A stretch of 64,000 nucleotides of DNA from Fomitopsis serialis (GCF_022376445.1 NW_025954968.1:558001-622000); one strand, 5' to 3'. Counted from the stretch's first letter, positions 46,040 through 58,524 are shown. The notes: generated by a model from the sequence alone, not told the origin. Program-made: numbers and translations.

Positions 46040-46811
46040 CGTGTGCACGGGAACACGTCTACGCACACGATCGCAGTGCACTCACTGGCACGCAAGCAGG
46101 GCAATATTAATGGCAGGAGACTCGCTGGAACTGACTAAAGACAAGCAGTTCGTGCCATTTTTGTGGCGGACAGCAATGACAGTCAACGTCTCCGCTGGAT
46201 ACACACGCATGTCGTCTGGACAACTAAAAGTGATGTAGGATTGCTTCAAGAGGTAGTGAGAATACTATAAATCGCATCCCTTATGTACGTGTTAACGTTG
46301 CACAAAGCGCGTACTGTACGTAGCTTATTGGAGCGCTTGTGCCACAGCCACTTCCTGCGCGCAGCACCAAGTGCGCTCCCAGTAAGTACAATATGTGGGA
46401 TAGTGCGGCTACGCACACCCTACACGGTTGCTCGTGCTTCTGGATGTCACATAGAACATACTGTGCATATTTTCTTCTACCGACTATTCACTTTACAGTA
46501 TTACACACGGGGAAGCAGACTCAACGACCTCACTAACCACGTCAGGATGCGTAATTAACACGGAGAGCCGCTCCTACGAGCAGCCGTACCGCCGGGCATA
46601 TGGTATCAACAAAACACAGGGTGACAAGGGAAGATCGTCGCATGGTTAGAGAACACAAGATGTCGCTGAGGAACCGCGAAGAGAGTACGATGTGGATAAG
46701 CCGTCAAGGACAAACACAATATATACTACGAAGCGACGATGCCAACGGAGAACGAGGGTCGGAAAGCGAACAAGACCAAAAGAGAGGCGATCAGGTTGTA
46801 GATGGAGCGAA
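46040..46811. other. intergenic, no gene seen
   Basis: About 770 bp between the RING/vWA gene stop and the start of the small zinc-finger gene, whose promoter it must hold. Nothing coding was recognised. Confidence 0.45.
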
Positions 46812-49800
46812 TCAATCACGGGCGACCCAGTCAGTACTTCGGGAGACGAGTTCGATCGAGTTGTCGATCGTCCAGAACAGTCTTTCGATGGCACTCCGGC
46901 CACTCCAGCTCTTCTGATCACGAAGAACCATAGCCTACGAATATCCATCAGCAATGGCGACGTACGATCCGGAAGCTCTCTACATACCTGCTGAGCGCCG
47001 AAGTTGCGCTGGTCATGCCCGAAGACGTCTGGGTTGTCCTCAAGTGCCTCCGACAGAACCTGCATGTCTTGAAGGACTGACTGTATAGCACGCACAGCAC
47101 TCAACGTAAGGATCTCCTTGCGATTCCTCATCGTGCCACCGTCTCTGTTAGGCGGCGGTAGTGACTGGGTGATGTTCTGCAGCACCGTGTGCAGAATGCG
47201 GCGGGTCTCATTGAGTAGTTTTTGTGCTTGAGGATGATTCTTCCTAGACACCAACACAAGGGCCCTCGTGATCATATCCGACGCAAGCAACTCCATCCTG
47301 CGACGGACAATGAATGGGTCAGAGCCGTTCGCCGCGGGTGTGCGCGGCCGGCTGCCAGTGTTTGGTAGGAGGGTGACGGTGAGAAGCACAGGGTGAGCAA
47401 GTCGCGAGACGTTTTTCGCCGCAGCAGGGTCGAAGAACGAGCCATCGACCTCGAAGACAGGGACCTCATCTATCATGCGGTCCATCATCCCGTCCGCAAG
47501 GTCAGGCAGGTCCGCGATAGACAGCGCATCAAGACCCATCCGACCCATGAACTGGTCGGTTGCATCCAGCGCACGCGGCGCTGACTGTGCTGTCGGCTGC
47601 CGCGTATGCGTCATCTGCGCAACATCGCTGTTGTCCAGCTCAAGCTCGACAAGCATCTCCTTGCGCTCACCGTACCGCAGCTCGCCGAGCTCGACGTCGA
47701 CGTCGCGCCCATCGGATGAAAGGATCGCCACAGGACCGCCAGAGATCTTCCGAATGCGGAAGCGCTGTCCGTCGACGATCTTCATGTGCAGCTTCATATG
47801 AAGCAAGCCGATCGACATCATGCCCCGATGCAGCCCGCGAGACAGTCACGGAGGTCATACCAGTCCTTGACAAACGTGTACGTGCCACTCGTGTGATTCG
47901 ACATGAGCCAGAGGGATGCTGGGTCGTGCGAGCGGCCGTAGCCGAATGAGTGGATGGGAACGTTGGCGGCCTCCGTACGGGCGAGCACAAGGTCCATCTG
48001 CGCTCGCCGTGTTGTGTCGGCGGTATCGCTGACGAGGATCATGCCTGTCACCGGGTTCCGCGACTTCCGCTGCAAGACCACATCGAGACCTAGCAGGTAC
48101 TGTCAGAGTCGGATGTTGTCAGCGTACGAAGGGGCTCACCATGGTTGACTGCGGTGACCACATCAGTCTTGTCATCCTGCGACGCGCGGACCAAGAACTC
48201 ATCCTCATGTGGCAGCCCGTCATCCCTGTACCCAATCTCATCCACGAACTTCTTGAGCCTAGAACGGCTGGCAGGCTTTCCCGTGCTCAGGAACGGTGTC
48301 TTCCTCACCTTGCCTCCGATGCCGACCTCGAACGTGACAAGGCTAAGCCGGTCCTTCGGCGCCAGCGAAGCGACAATGAAATCGAGCGAGGCACGGATGA
48401 CGCGAACCTTGAGCGCGGCCGTGCTTGGCGTCGCGCTTGGCGACGGCACGGATATGACCAGAATGAGGTCGAGCGGGGGATGCGGGAGCGGCTGGAGCGA
48501 GTTGCTCGGGCCCGACGACATGTGGGGCGCGACGAGCGGGGTCGGCGAGCCGTACCTGCCAAACTCGGAGTCCTCTTCGAGCGTGCTGAGCTTGTGCTGC
48601 ATCTGCGGAGGCATACCCGGTGCACGCGAGACAGGCGGAGGGCCGTTCGAGCCATACGAGGTGTGCGAGGAGACCGTTGAGCGCGCCGAGCCGTTGAGGA
48701 GGAGGCTGTCCGTCGTGCTCACCGTCGTGCCCGTTGTGCTGCCGCTGAGCATACGCATCGCTTTCTGGCTCCCGCCGAACTCTTCCAGGTCTGGCGCCGG
48801 TGGCGATCCCATGTGCTCGCGCGCCTGGGCCGCAGTGCTCTGCTGCTGGTAGACGGCGACCAGAGACTGGATGTGGGCCTTCCATGTCTCCAGTGATGAC
48901 CGGTCTTTGAATATAAGGATGAACGAGTCTAGCCGCTCGTCCTCCATGTCAATGGTCAGGCTCAGCTCGCCTGCGACACTGGTATCGGTAACATGTTTGA
49001 TATGCCGGATGTAGATGCGGCCCTTCAGTCGCAACACACCCTTCTGCGGTGCGTTTTGCCCTGCTGAGTCGCCCAGTGCGGACGCCGCACCCGATGCAGA
49101 GGAAAGCAACCGGCCAAGTGTCCGCTTCCTCTCCTCCACAACGCAGATGATCGCCTCCCTGAAGAGGTAAACGAAGAACTCGCGCACCATCGCGTCTCTC
49201 CGGACCGAAAGAAGGTCATACATCTGCAACGGGCCGAGCCCAGAGAGCGGGTGGCCCTTCCAGTCGATGATCCGCGCCTCCAGGTCGCGCGTAATCGCAG
49301 TGAATGGTGAATCCTCGTGGTTCTCCTCAAACGGCTGAGCGGGCGGTAACCCTTGCTGCGAGGAGGCCGGCGACATCTGCTGCGAGCGCGTCTGGGAATG
49401 TTGGTCGACTGACCGGTTATGCTGTGGGTGATAATCGTGCACCGAGTTCTCACGCAGCGAGTTGTTGTCTTGGAATGCGCTGCCGCTCCGTTGAGGGAAC
49501 GACTCGGGCATAACGGCGCCAGGAACGTGTGTGTTCTGCCGCTTGCCAGGCAGCTCGACGACGACGATGCATGTCAGTGGCTGGCTCTGCTCCGACGCGC
49601 GAGTGATGGACGCGAATTCCGAGCGCACTTGTATGGATGGCGCCACGATGTAATGGGAGTGATCCTGCGCGTTGTCACCCTGGCCCCATTTCGCCGAAAT
49701 ATGTTCAGTCGGGTCGTCTTCCGTGGGGTCGTACGGCTTGTTCGCGGGAGTATGTCCCCGCGAATTGTAAGAGCGAAGCGATGATGGCGTGTGTCTCCCA

Positions 49801-50922
49801 GGGTAAACTGACGGCTCGTTCGGGTTACCCATGCCTGTCAGAGCCGCGAGTTCTGGACGATCACACGCAATTGAATTGGTCAATCAAAGACATGCGACGC
49901 GAGCTCACTCACTGTTTGATTTACCACCATCCCCATCCCCAACCTTCATAGGCCGTCTACATACACCACACACTCCCAGATTGGTCTTCCTTATTATGGT
50001 GCCTGCTTTCGAAGGACCCGGCGGTGGGCCGTAGACCGCAGTAAAGCACGCCTGTATTTTCGTTAGTACATGTATTGAAAATAATGACACGAAGCCCTGC
50101 CGAAGAATGAAACGCGATGCGCAAGCATATACCCTTTTATGGTGCCTAAGACGCTTCGTATAGCAGTGCCAGCAGGCTCATACACATATCCGACGCCAAG
50201 AAATCGTCGGCCACCTCCGTGGTGCGGCGCATCGCAGCAGTTCACCAGTGAAAGCATCAGTGCCGTCGGGACTTTCCCCAGCTGAGCATGCGTCTCGGGC
50301 AGTAAGCTCATCCTCGGTGAAACCCAGCCCCCCACGCGTCCCGATTATCCGTCGTGTATTCCGCTCGAGTCGAATGAGCGAGTAGGATCATGTCAATCCC
50401 CATCCGTGAAGGATACCATGGTGCGCGTAGTAGACGATACGAACTGGCGAGAGCAGCCGATGGAGCTCACCTCGTGCAGTGCATGTCCGCACTCGGGGAC
50501 AATGTGAGGCTTCTCTCCTGGGAGCCTGAAGCTGAAGCTGAGGGGCTCGAGGCAAACGGGACACTCGGCCTCATCGTCGGAAGCGTCGTGGCTAGAGACT
50601 ACAGGGAGTGGTGCAGCGACCATGGCGGCGTAAGGATGGAGAAGTCGCGCGTCTGAGGTGGCGGTGGAGGGAGGATTGACAGAGGAAGACGCCGAGTAGG
50701 ATGAATTGAGAGAGTTGTTGGATGAGGCGCGCTGGGGCGAGCGCTGGAAGACAGAGCGAAAGGAGGCAGAGAGCGTGGAAGGTTTGGGAACCAAAGAGCG
50801 CGGCGGGGGAGGGGTGCAGAGTTGTGACGAAGCTGATTAAAGTTGGACGTCTGATGCTGATGCTGGTCTAGGAGGCTGCCCTGATTCTTCGCCCGCCAGC
50901 CTGAAGGAGAGTCCGGTTTCAT
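46812..50922 (-). CDS. RING finger plus vWA-domain protein, two apparent -1 frameshifts
   Basis: Probable E3 ubiquitin ligase of a fungal RING/PH-like/vWA family. Exons: 50471-50922, 49913-50051, 48140-49852, 46988-48089, 46812-46934. The RING is split by a 419-bp intron: ECPVCLEPLSFSF, then CGHALHE, then ACFTAVYG and CGVCRRPM. A Gln/Ser-rich linker leads to a PH-like region (LRLKGRIYIRHIKHVTDTSV, DSFILIFKDRSSLETWKAHI) and a vWA domain (LDLILVISVPSPSATPS, APKDRLSLVTFEV, MILVSDTADTTRRAQMD, PIHSFGYGRSHDPASLW). The C-terminus is KSWSGRSAIERLFWTIDNSI, ending VARD. The MIDAS triad appears degenerate: the usual Asp-x-Ser-x-Ser reads Ile-Ser-Val-Pro-Ser. One base appears missing in the GGGGG run at 50805-50809 and one in CCCC at 47823-47826; both breaks split otherwise continuous sequence. 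The start ATG at 50922 gives MKPDSPSGW. Confidence 0.82.
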
Positions 50923-53900
50923 GAAGATAGCATGCAGACCGGCCGGGGATGGTGGTGGTATGGAGGAGAGAGCGCGACGCGCGCCCTCGACGACCAGAAA
51001 ACAAACTCGCCTGTCGTCGCGACCTTCTCAGATCCAGATCCAGCCACCGTACACACGCTACCGCCCGCCTGCGCTCCGCCTCAACAGCCTCGGCTGCCTG
51101 TGCCCTCCAACTCCTCTGTGTCTCTGGCATTCAGACAGCACCACCCCGCGCATGCTGCCCACTACCCTGAGGCACGCAGGCCTCCTTGGCCCACTGGCAG
51201 CGTACTCGGAGGTACGTTATGTGCCTCGTGGTAGACCGCACCTGCCAAATCTGGCATCTGGCAAATACGCGGAAGATGCCGGCAACCGATCGCATTATCG
51301 ATAATTATTGCCAGCGCCCCGGGTTTGCCCCGGGTCCCGCCTCTCCGCCAGTGCGAGCAGCGCTCCTCGCCGCCGACATCAGCCTCTGCTCGCGTCTCGC
51401 ATCGACGTGCACCGCTCCTGCTCGCTGCCATCCGTGTCTTCGCCATCGCCGCCGACAGTTCCCCTGCCTTGCGTTTGATGTCAACATCGCTTTGAGCGCC
51501 TCTGCAATTTCCCACCCAGCGGCCTGTGCCCCGGAAACCAAAGAACACCCCAGGAACGGCCATGGCATGCGGAACGTGGCTAGCGACCAGAGGCCATCGC
51601 TGTGGTCGGCGAGTTCAATTTATCCTACGCCGCGTCCAGGCCACCCGCCGCCCCGACTCCCGCCTCTCGGAACGTTCCACGCAGGCTGGCATCACACGCG
51701 ACCACTCGGCGCACTAGACCCCAACAGGTCTGTCTGGCATTTATTTCACCATCCTTCCAGGCTCTTTTCTCTTCAGATTGTCAACATGTCTGTAAGGTAC
51801 ACGGCTGGACTCGCAATGTCCCCTTGCTCCTATCCCGGCTGCCTTGCAGAACGCCTTCACTTGCTCTGCTCGCGCGATTATCGCTCTATGTTTCCCCGGC
51901 CGTCACACTGCCAGAGGGCATCGTACAGCGACGACACTCACGCCCACCGACAAATCAGTTATCCTGGCAGCTGTACTTATGTATCTGCGCACTCTTGAGC
52001 GCGCGGAGTATGCAGCTCCCTCACACGGCTGCCGTGTCGACGTGGGCAAATGCATGGCAGTTTGCATACGGTTTGCGTACGTCCATCAGTTCGAATCAAT
52101 ATTCCGATAACTCTCCTGGAGTTGGGAGCGGTGACCCTAGGCTTCTAGTGCTGATGCATCTTTCGCTGATTTTGTGAGATTTACACCTGAGACAAGCCAT
52201 CCGGTGTCCTCTCCGGGCCCTCACGCCACAGCTTTCATGCCAGAGGCAGTACAGCTCTGTCCATGGACGCACACGAGGACCGAGCGTGTCGTCTGTCGTC
52301 ATTCTGCGCCACAAGGCCGTCAATACATCTTTGATCTAAGGACGCCTTGCACCGGTGCTGTCCTCTCTTCATCATTGATTATCGCCGCGTCTGCTGTTGC
52401 TTAGTGCATTGATCGCCTTCGCACCCTATATCTGTACACGCTTGAAGACCGGATTGACAGTGACACGGACGCCAACAGACGGCAACGCGTAGGCCAATTA
52501 GCTCACTGGCAGACGGTTGCGCGAATATGACAGGAAAAGCCTGGGAAGAGCAGGATCATGAAGGCTTTGCGGGCGCGTTATCGAGCGGAGACGCTGTGTA
52601 GGAGTAAGTAGGCCAGGACGTGTTCCATGTACTCATTTTACAGGTGATAGACCGGTGACTTGATGATGATAAGTCGGAATGTGGGTGCACCGCCCTGGGG
52701 CACATGTATCTCGGTGAGTTCGTGCCAGTGATCATGATCCGTGGTCATTGGAATATACGGCGTGCCTGACTCTCGACGTCCAACAGAGACTGCGGCAGCG
52801 TTGTGGCAGACGAAGTACGGCGCCTGCCACCTTCGCGTCTTCTTGCGCACGGAGCCAATCCACCCACTGTCCATCTTGTCTCTCTATGTCGTTTCATGAG
52901 GATTGCCAGTGTCGTATCGTGCTGTTCGCTCTCACGTTCAAGGAGTCTCCCTCCCTGTCACATAAATGGAGAACGAGGACATCGACACCTACAGCGTACT
53001 CGGAGGTATGTTCCAAGACCCCATCAGCCCTCCTAGTCACCTGCCAGCTATCTCCGCCGCACCCAGCGGCCTACATTGACATCCAGCATGCAAGCGGATT
53101 GGTGAGCTTCCCTTTCACGTCGCTCTCTGGGCCCACGCCTCGTGAATGTCGCATCATCCCAAGCAGTCCAGCTGACCGCTGTGCGCGGGATCAAATTTCG
53201 AGGCATATAGGCACGTCTCAGCTATCGCTCTATCCCGGTTATCGACCGGACGTTCAGAACTTAGCAAGTTATGCACTCTGCTCGACTTGAGGGTGGTCAC
53301 GCACGGTTGTGCTCCCGCCGATAGGTGGTGTCACCCCGGAGCGTGAAGGCATCAGCGTTGGGATTGTATGATTTGCATCGCACCTTGGTTGTGAGGCGAA
53401 CGGGCGCTTCGTGGTTTCCAGAAGCCAGGGTGCTGGTGGTTCTGGTGCGCTTGGACGCATGGGCGTGCCGTGCTCGGTACGCAGGCTCAAGATCGCGGAG
53501 TCTACGTGGTATCGGCTTGCTATCCCTCTTGCGTTCGTACGGACGAGTCGCATCTCCGCTGGGACTGGAACACGCACAGACGGTGCAGATACCTGTGTAC
53601 GAAGCTTACGCCGTCCGCCCGGATCGCGATCAAGAACGAGGTCAGTTTCGATTCCTACGGCGTACATACACTGCGTCTAGCTGATTCCGCACACATTGTT
53701 GCATAGGTTTTTGAGTTGCCTACATGGCCATAGCCTTGCAGACAATAAAAGTGAAACAACACTGCCAAGAGCAGCAACGAAAACAACAAGAGCTTTATAG
53801 GTGCGAGGTGTTCAACACTCATAGACAATCATTCTCACGCGCACTACTTGCATAGCAGATAGCGGTTGTCAGTTGTTATCGTATAGCGGGTTCTATCCGC

Positions 53901-54278
53901 GTCGATGGCGTCTATCATGTATTGTTGTAAGTCATCTAGAGGATCGTCCGTATGATCATGACATCAGACTATGGACAAGCTACGACGTCCTGCCGCACAG
54001 AACGTTGGTTCTTCCTGCACGGACCCAGTCAGTTAGGCTGTGCTACTGGGGGAACCGCCACTGTCGGCAATTGCCTCGAGGCTGGCACCTATTGCACTGC
54101 GATCGCCCGCCGTTCTCGCCGCTCGTCGTACGCGGCTGGTCCAAGCTGCACACACCGCTCACGTGCTTCCGTCAGCCCGCTTTGTTCTTTCAATCGCAGA
54201 TCGCAGGTCCGAACGGTCGGGCGTTCGCTTTGTCCTAGCCGTACTACCTAAGTACCGCGCTCTTGTTCTGACCCACAG
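50923..54278. other. GC-rich unresolved region, possible genes not modelled
   Basis: Many overlapping open frames exist on both strands, as expected of GC-rich DNA, and I could not build a convincing multi-exon model. Suggestive pieces on the plus strand are a Pro-rich frame at 50932-51212 that ends at a consensus donor after TGSVLG, and a short MENEDIDTYSVLG start at 52969 with the same donor context. Also on the plus strand, DKSVILAAVLMYLRTLE occurs near 51950. On the minus strand there is a complete 78-codon frame at 52638-52874. It also holds the promoter of the RING/vWA gene. Confidence 0.35.
52638..52874 (-). CDS. possible small protein of 78 residues, unrecognised
   Basis: An ATG-to-TAA frame on the minus strand: starts MDSGWIGSVRKKTRRWQAPY, contains MTTDHDHWHELTEIHVPQGG and ends LIIIKSPVYHL. 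Amino-acid composition looks protein-like (balanced, with aromatic and charged residues), unlike the Arg/Pro/Ser-rich shadow frames around it. It may be a terminal exon of a longer minus-strand gene whose upstream exons lie at 53 kb. No family recognised and no support from neighbours. Confidence 0.25.
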   Translation of the reverse strand: MDSGWIGSVRKKTRRWQAPYFVCHNAAAVSVGRRESGTPYIPMTTDHDHWHELTEIHVPQGGAPTFRLIIIKSPVYHL

Positions 54279-57228
54279 CCTACTTCTACATTCTACCACC
54301 ACCGTCACTCGCAAACGCAACACATCCCCGTCGACTCGAGTACACGACTACGCGTCAAGATGCTCGAGCTCAAACTCTTTCTACAGAGTACCATCGTGCT
54401 CATTCTGAGCATCGTGAATATGATGACTCTGGCCCCGAACTTCACGCGACGAACAATCACCTTCACCCTCCGGGCGCAGACACGGTTATGAGACCTCTCG
54501 GGACCGTTCCGGTGCGTTCATGAATGGCTGCGTGCTTGAATATGGCTGACATTGCGTGCAGACCGGCGCCGACTCTCGACGCCACACAGGCTTGGTCCCG
54601 GCTATGGACACAAACACCTCGGACACTTACCACAACGAATCCACCAGTGTCGGACAACCGGATATGGGCGACTGGAAGCCTACGGCCAGCTGGGAGCCCT
54701 GCAAGACGTCCGCCGAGCCTATGGACAGGCAGGTGCGCCACACCCTGTCACCTACCGTCGACCGCCTCCACCTCGCCACGGACCCTATGATTCTCGCCAC
54801 CATTGTGGTGATTCTATCTCTCATCAGTGCTGTGGTCCTCGCCAAGGTTATCCGGAGGGGCGTTTCTGCGCCTGTCCCTCGCAAAGAGCGTCCGGTGCCT
54901 GCGCAAACCATCTGTGAGGTATTGGATAGTCTCGACGTCAGCATGGAGGTAAGTGTTCGAACACGACTCGGCGTCGAGGCTTAATGACACTGACTCGCTC
55001 CGCTTGATAGCCCGGCTCAAACGCGCCCCCGTCCCCCGCCACCGATTCCCAAAACGAGCCCACCGATTCCCAAGACGCGCCCACCGAATCCCAAGACGAG
55101 CCCACCGAATCCGAAGACGAACCCATCGAATCCATCTCGACGTCTGACATGAATGTGCAAGGCTCGCTGCCACCGGATGCCTCTACAACCTGGTATATGC
55201 GCACCCCGTCCGGGGCCTTCGTACAGGTCGCTCCTCACAGATTCCCGAACGGTCAAATCGGTTTCCTGCCTCCCTACTTAGTGGCCCTGCTCGCGCGCCC
55301 TCCTGCAACCGAGCAGTCTCACGCGTATGACTTCCCCGCGGGCTCCCCTGGTACGCCTTCTGGCTATCCCGATTCCGTGCCCCGCCACCCGCGTCTGGTT
55401 CGACGGTCGATGTCGACGCCGCTGACATGTCCGTCCCGACCGACAACACTGCTACATCGACCGTCGACAATGGTGCTCTCCCGGAGGAAGCGGGCTCGGA
55501 CGACGAGTTCGTCTATACGTCGCAAGAACAGCCGGAGGACTCCGACGATGACTCTGTCTCTGACTCTGACCCTGCTGTTGAGGACCAAGTGATGCTTTCG
55601 GACCGCTCGATGCCATCCATGTCTGAACAGTCTACGCCTGTCTCGTCGTCTGGTTCCACACTCAATGCACAGGCATCGGTTTTCACCCCGAGCTGGTCAC
55701 CGGCTTCGTCGTCGTCGTCGTCATCTGTGCTGACACCAGCGTCATCGGTCTCATATGGCGGCAATGACGAACGGGGAATGACAACGCAGGACTCCGGGGT
55801 CAAAGACGACCTGAAGCAAGCATCCCCTCCCCCGATCAACCTCCTCACCAAGCCCTCTCCTGAGACTCTTCACGCACGTAGTCTGGCGACCAGCATGTGG
55901 GCACCCCAAAAGCCTGACGCAAACGACACAGATTCACCTGGTACCAAGCGCGAAGTGCAACCGAAGTACACTCGGACCTTGATCTACGAGACAGGAAACC
56001 GCCGGAAACGTCACTGGGATAGTAACATCTATGCGGAGCCCGAACCGATGGAACCCGAACTCACGGAACCCGAGCCCGCAGAATTCGAGCCCGCAGAACC
56101 CGAACCCGCAGAACCGACACCCGCGTCTCCGTTTTTTGACTTAAATTTTGACTTCGGCAGCTTACCTTCATACCGCCCCCCTTCCCGGGGAAGCAGCTCT
56201 TCGGGTACTCGTGACACGCGGGGCAAGGGCTTCTGTTCGTCGGCTCCATCTACGCCTGCGCTTGGACACGGACGCACTCTCTTTGAGGACGACATTGATC
56301 CCTGTCCAAAGCGCATCAGGCGGGAGAGTTCGCCTATGCCGACTCCTCGGGCACCGTTGTCATCAGATATAGACACTTACACTAGCCTTGAGAGTGCGCC
56401 GCATCCCGTGAGTTGCGCCCATTGACCCGTCGTACTGTGCTAACAAATCGATGTATTGTTCACAGAGCTCGCCGACATCACCTGAGCTGCCCTCCACGTC
56501 TTCTAGCAGCACCCCTTCCGTCTCCGTGGCCGACCCAGCTCCATTCTTCCCTACAAGCGGAGGCTTGCAGGATAGTACGCGGGCCTCCGCGTCTTCTAGC
56601 ACCACTCCTTCCGTCTCCGTGGCCGACCCAGCTCCATTCTTCCCTACAAGCGGAGGCTTGCAGGATAGTACGCGGGCCTCCGCGTCTTCTAGCACCACTC
56701 CTTCCGTCTCCGTGGCCGACCCAGCTCCATTCTTCCCTACCAGCGGAGGCCTGCATGCCAGTAGGTGGGCAAGAACAGACCAGAGGACAGCCAGCCTCCG
56801 AGGAGCCAACAGCGAGGGAGAGGGTTGCAGGACAGTGATTGGGCCAGGGTAGATGTCCCAGCCAGTCAGCCTCCGACTCAGCAACACGGACACACCCCTC
56901 AAAGGCCTCATGGTGGCTATCAAAACAGTGGTGGCTATCAAAACCGTAATGGACTACAGCCGCAGGGCCCTCATCACACTGGGTCACAAGTGAGCATAGC
57001 GATACTGCCCGATCGATGCCTGGTCACTGACGTTGATACGCAGGCCCACTACGGTGGTGGCGGATCGGGTACAGGCTACAGACATCCTACAGGGCAGTTC
57101 ACCGAGCGGCCAGGTATGTCCTGAGGTGCCGGAAGGCACTGTTTCCCTCTTTCTCACTTTGCATCCAAGCGTCGTCGTCTGGACGTCGCGTCACGGACGT
57201 CGGCCTGCGACTCTTCAGCATCATCTAA
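54279..57228 (+). CDS. Pro/Ser/Thr-rich single-pass membrane protein, 5' end unresolved, two apparent -1 frameshifts
   Basis: The clearest exon begins after the acceptor at 54561 and includes MDTNTSDTYHNESTSVGQPD and one hydrophobic span, PMILATIVVILSLISAVVLA, followed by a basic stop-transfer (KVIRRG). An upstream exon (54279-54511) reads YFYILPPPSLANATHPRR and joins in phase. After a short intron come acidic repeats (about five units of the type DEPTES) and MRTPSGAFVQVAPHRFPNG. Beyond lie a long Ser/Pro tail, a run of EPE/EPA repeats (56035-56120), a 3 x 90-bp repeat, a Gly/Gln/Tyr-rich stretch and a stop at 57226-57228. The frame drops by one at CCCC 55380-55383 and again near 56765. The layout suggests a plasma-membrane protein with a short extracellular part and a long disordered cytoplasmic tail; the family is not recognised. 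Confidence 0.55.
56499..56768 (+). repeat. coding minisatellite, 3 units of 90 bp
   Basis: Three head-to-tail copies of a 90-bp unit start near 56499, 56589 and 56679. Each encodes 30 residues including TPSVSVADPAPFFPTSGGLQ. Units 1 and 2 are nearly identical at the DNA level; unit 3 diverges only at its end. The unit length is a multiple of three, so copy-number change keeps the frame. Confidence 0.85.
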
Positions 57229-58497
57229 AGCTCGTCTTACAACACTACGCACTTCCTCTTAGCATCATATACCAGTAGACCCGGCTCGTACATCTCGCGC
57301 TGCCGCCCGCTATACCCATGCATTCGCATTATACCAACGTCGGGAAGATACCATCTACTGGGGACATTCTTCATTTGTATCATCATCACAGTACATATAG
57401 CCAACGTCCCAGCGACATCAACATCACATAGTACCGCGTACCTCACATCGTACAGGCGGATAGCGTCAGTATGCAGTAAACACCATTGTCACACTGCGCA
57501 AACGCCGTTTATAATAAATCGCCCTCTTGCTCTTGCTCAAGTTCCAGGCTTTCAGCATCCGAGCTACCAGTGGTATACATATGTGGTCTGCGAGAGGAGT
57601 CAGACTTACGAGAGGTCGAGTTAGCGAGTTTGAAACAGTGAGAAGCGACGTATCCATTTTAGGAAGAGGCCAAAATGTTCGACTCGCGGCTAGTTCTCCG
57701 TCCTCCGAGTCTGTGTGGTGTCCCCCCTTCGATATCCGACATCCAGTCCCTGTCTACTTGTGCATCATACAACGGTTCATTGGAGCCCTTGCTCTGACCA
57801 TAGGGCGCCGTGCCAGCGAAAACCTACTGTGGCAAGGCCAACTCGCCGAAGACTATCGACGCTCGCAATGAGTCGTACGCGTACAAAGATAGCTCGCCAG
57901 CCTTGGATCGGCTCTTTTTATGTGACAAGGCTAGCTTCGGAGTCGTTCCAACAAGCGCACTTAGAAGATTGCTCACACCAAGGCTGCGTGGAGGCTGTTT
58001 GTACTACCTCAAGACCTCAGGTCCAGGCTTCAATAAATGATATCCCTTGCGTTTCACAGCAGACGTACAATCTCTTTGGGTGGGCACGCTCTGTCCAGCT
58101 TTTCTTTTCTTTCAATGATGCAACTAGAAGAAGCAGCTGGCCAATCTGTAGGCACAGACTACGGGGCAGTCGATACACGATGGGGCTTACACCTGCGGGA
58201 CTAACATGTCGCTGCTCGCAGTATCATGATACTTATGCCATAGCTCCTTGACGTCGTGAGTATGGGTTGTTTTTACGTTATCCGAACATCCATGATGTTG
58301 CCCGGGCCCCTTCAGGCTTCCGCGATTTCCGGCCCATCTCTCGCCCAATGGTTGCATCACGCGTTCACTGGCAAGTCCAGATTGGCAGTCTCGCCGTAGA
58401 GTCTCTTAGTCGGGTGCGTGATGAGTTGGGTATGAAATAAGTGAAATGCTGACGGTCTTCCTCAGTTCTTGTCGATATTTGGACTGCTCCCCGGCCC

Positions 58498-58524
58498 TGA
58501 ACGTTTGAACGTTGAACGTTGAAC
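58498..58524 (+). repeat. GAACGTT-type short tandem repeat, with inverted partner at 58995
   Basis: GAACGTTTGAACGTTGAACG-type sequence repeats a 7-9 bp motif about four times. Its reverse complement, GTTCAACGTTCAACC, occurs at 58997-59011, about 490 bp away. Confidence 0.6.

Noticed and set aside
51186..51998. 270-codon plus-strand frame in the 51-kb region
   Set aside because: High Arg/His/Pro/Cys content, overlapping frames of equal length on both strands and no start context; treated as a composition artefact.
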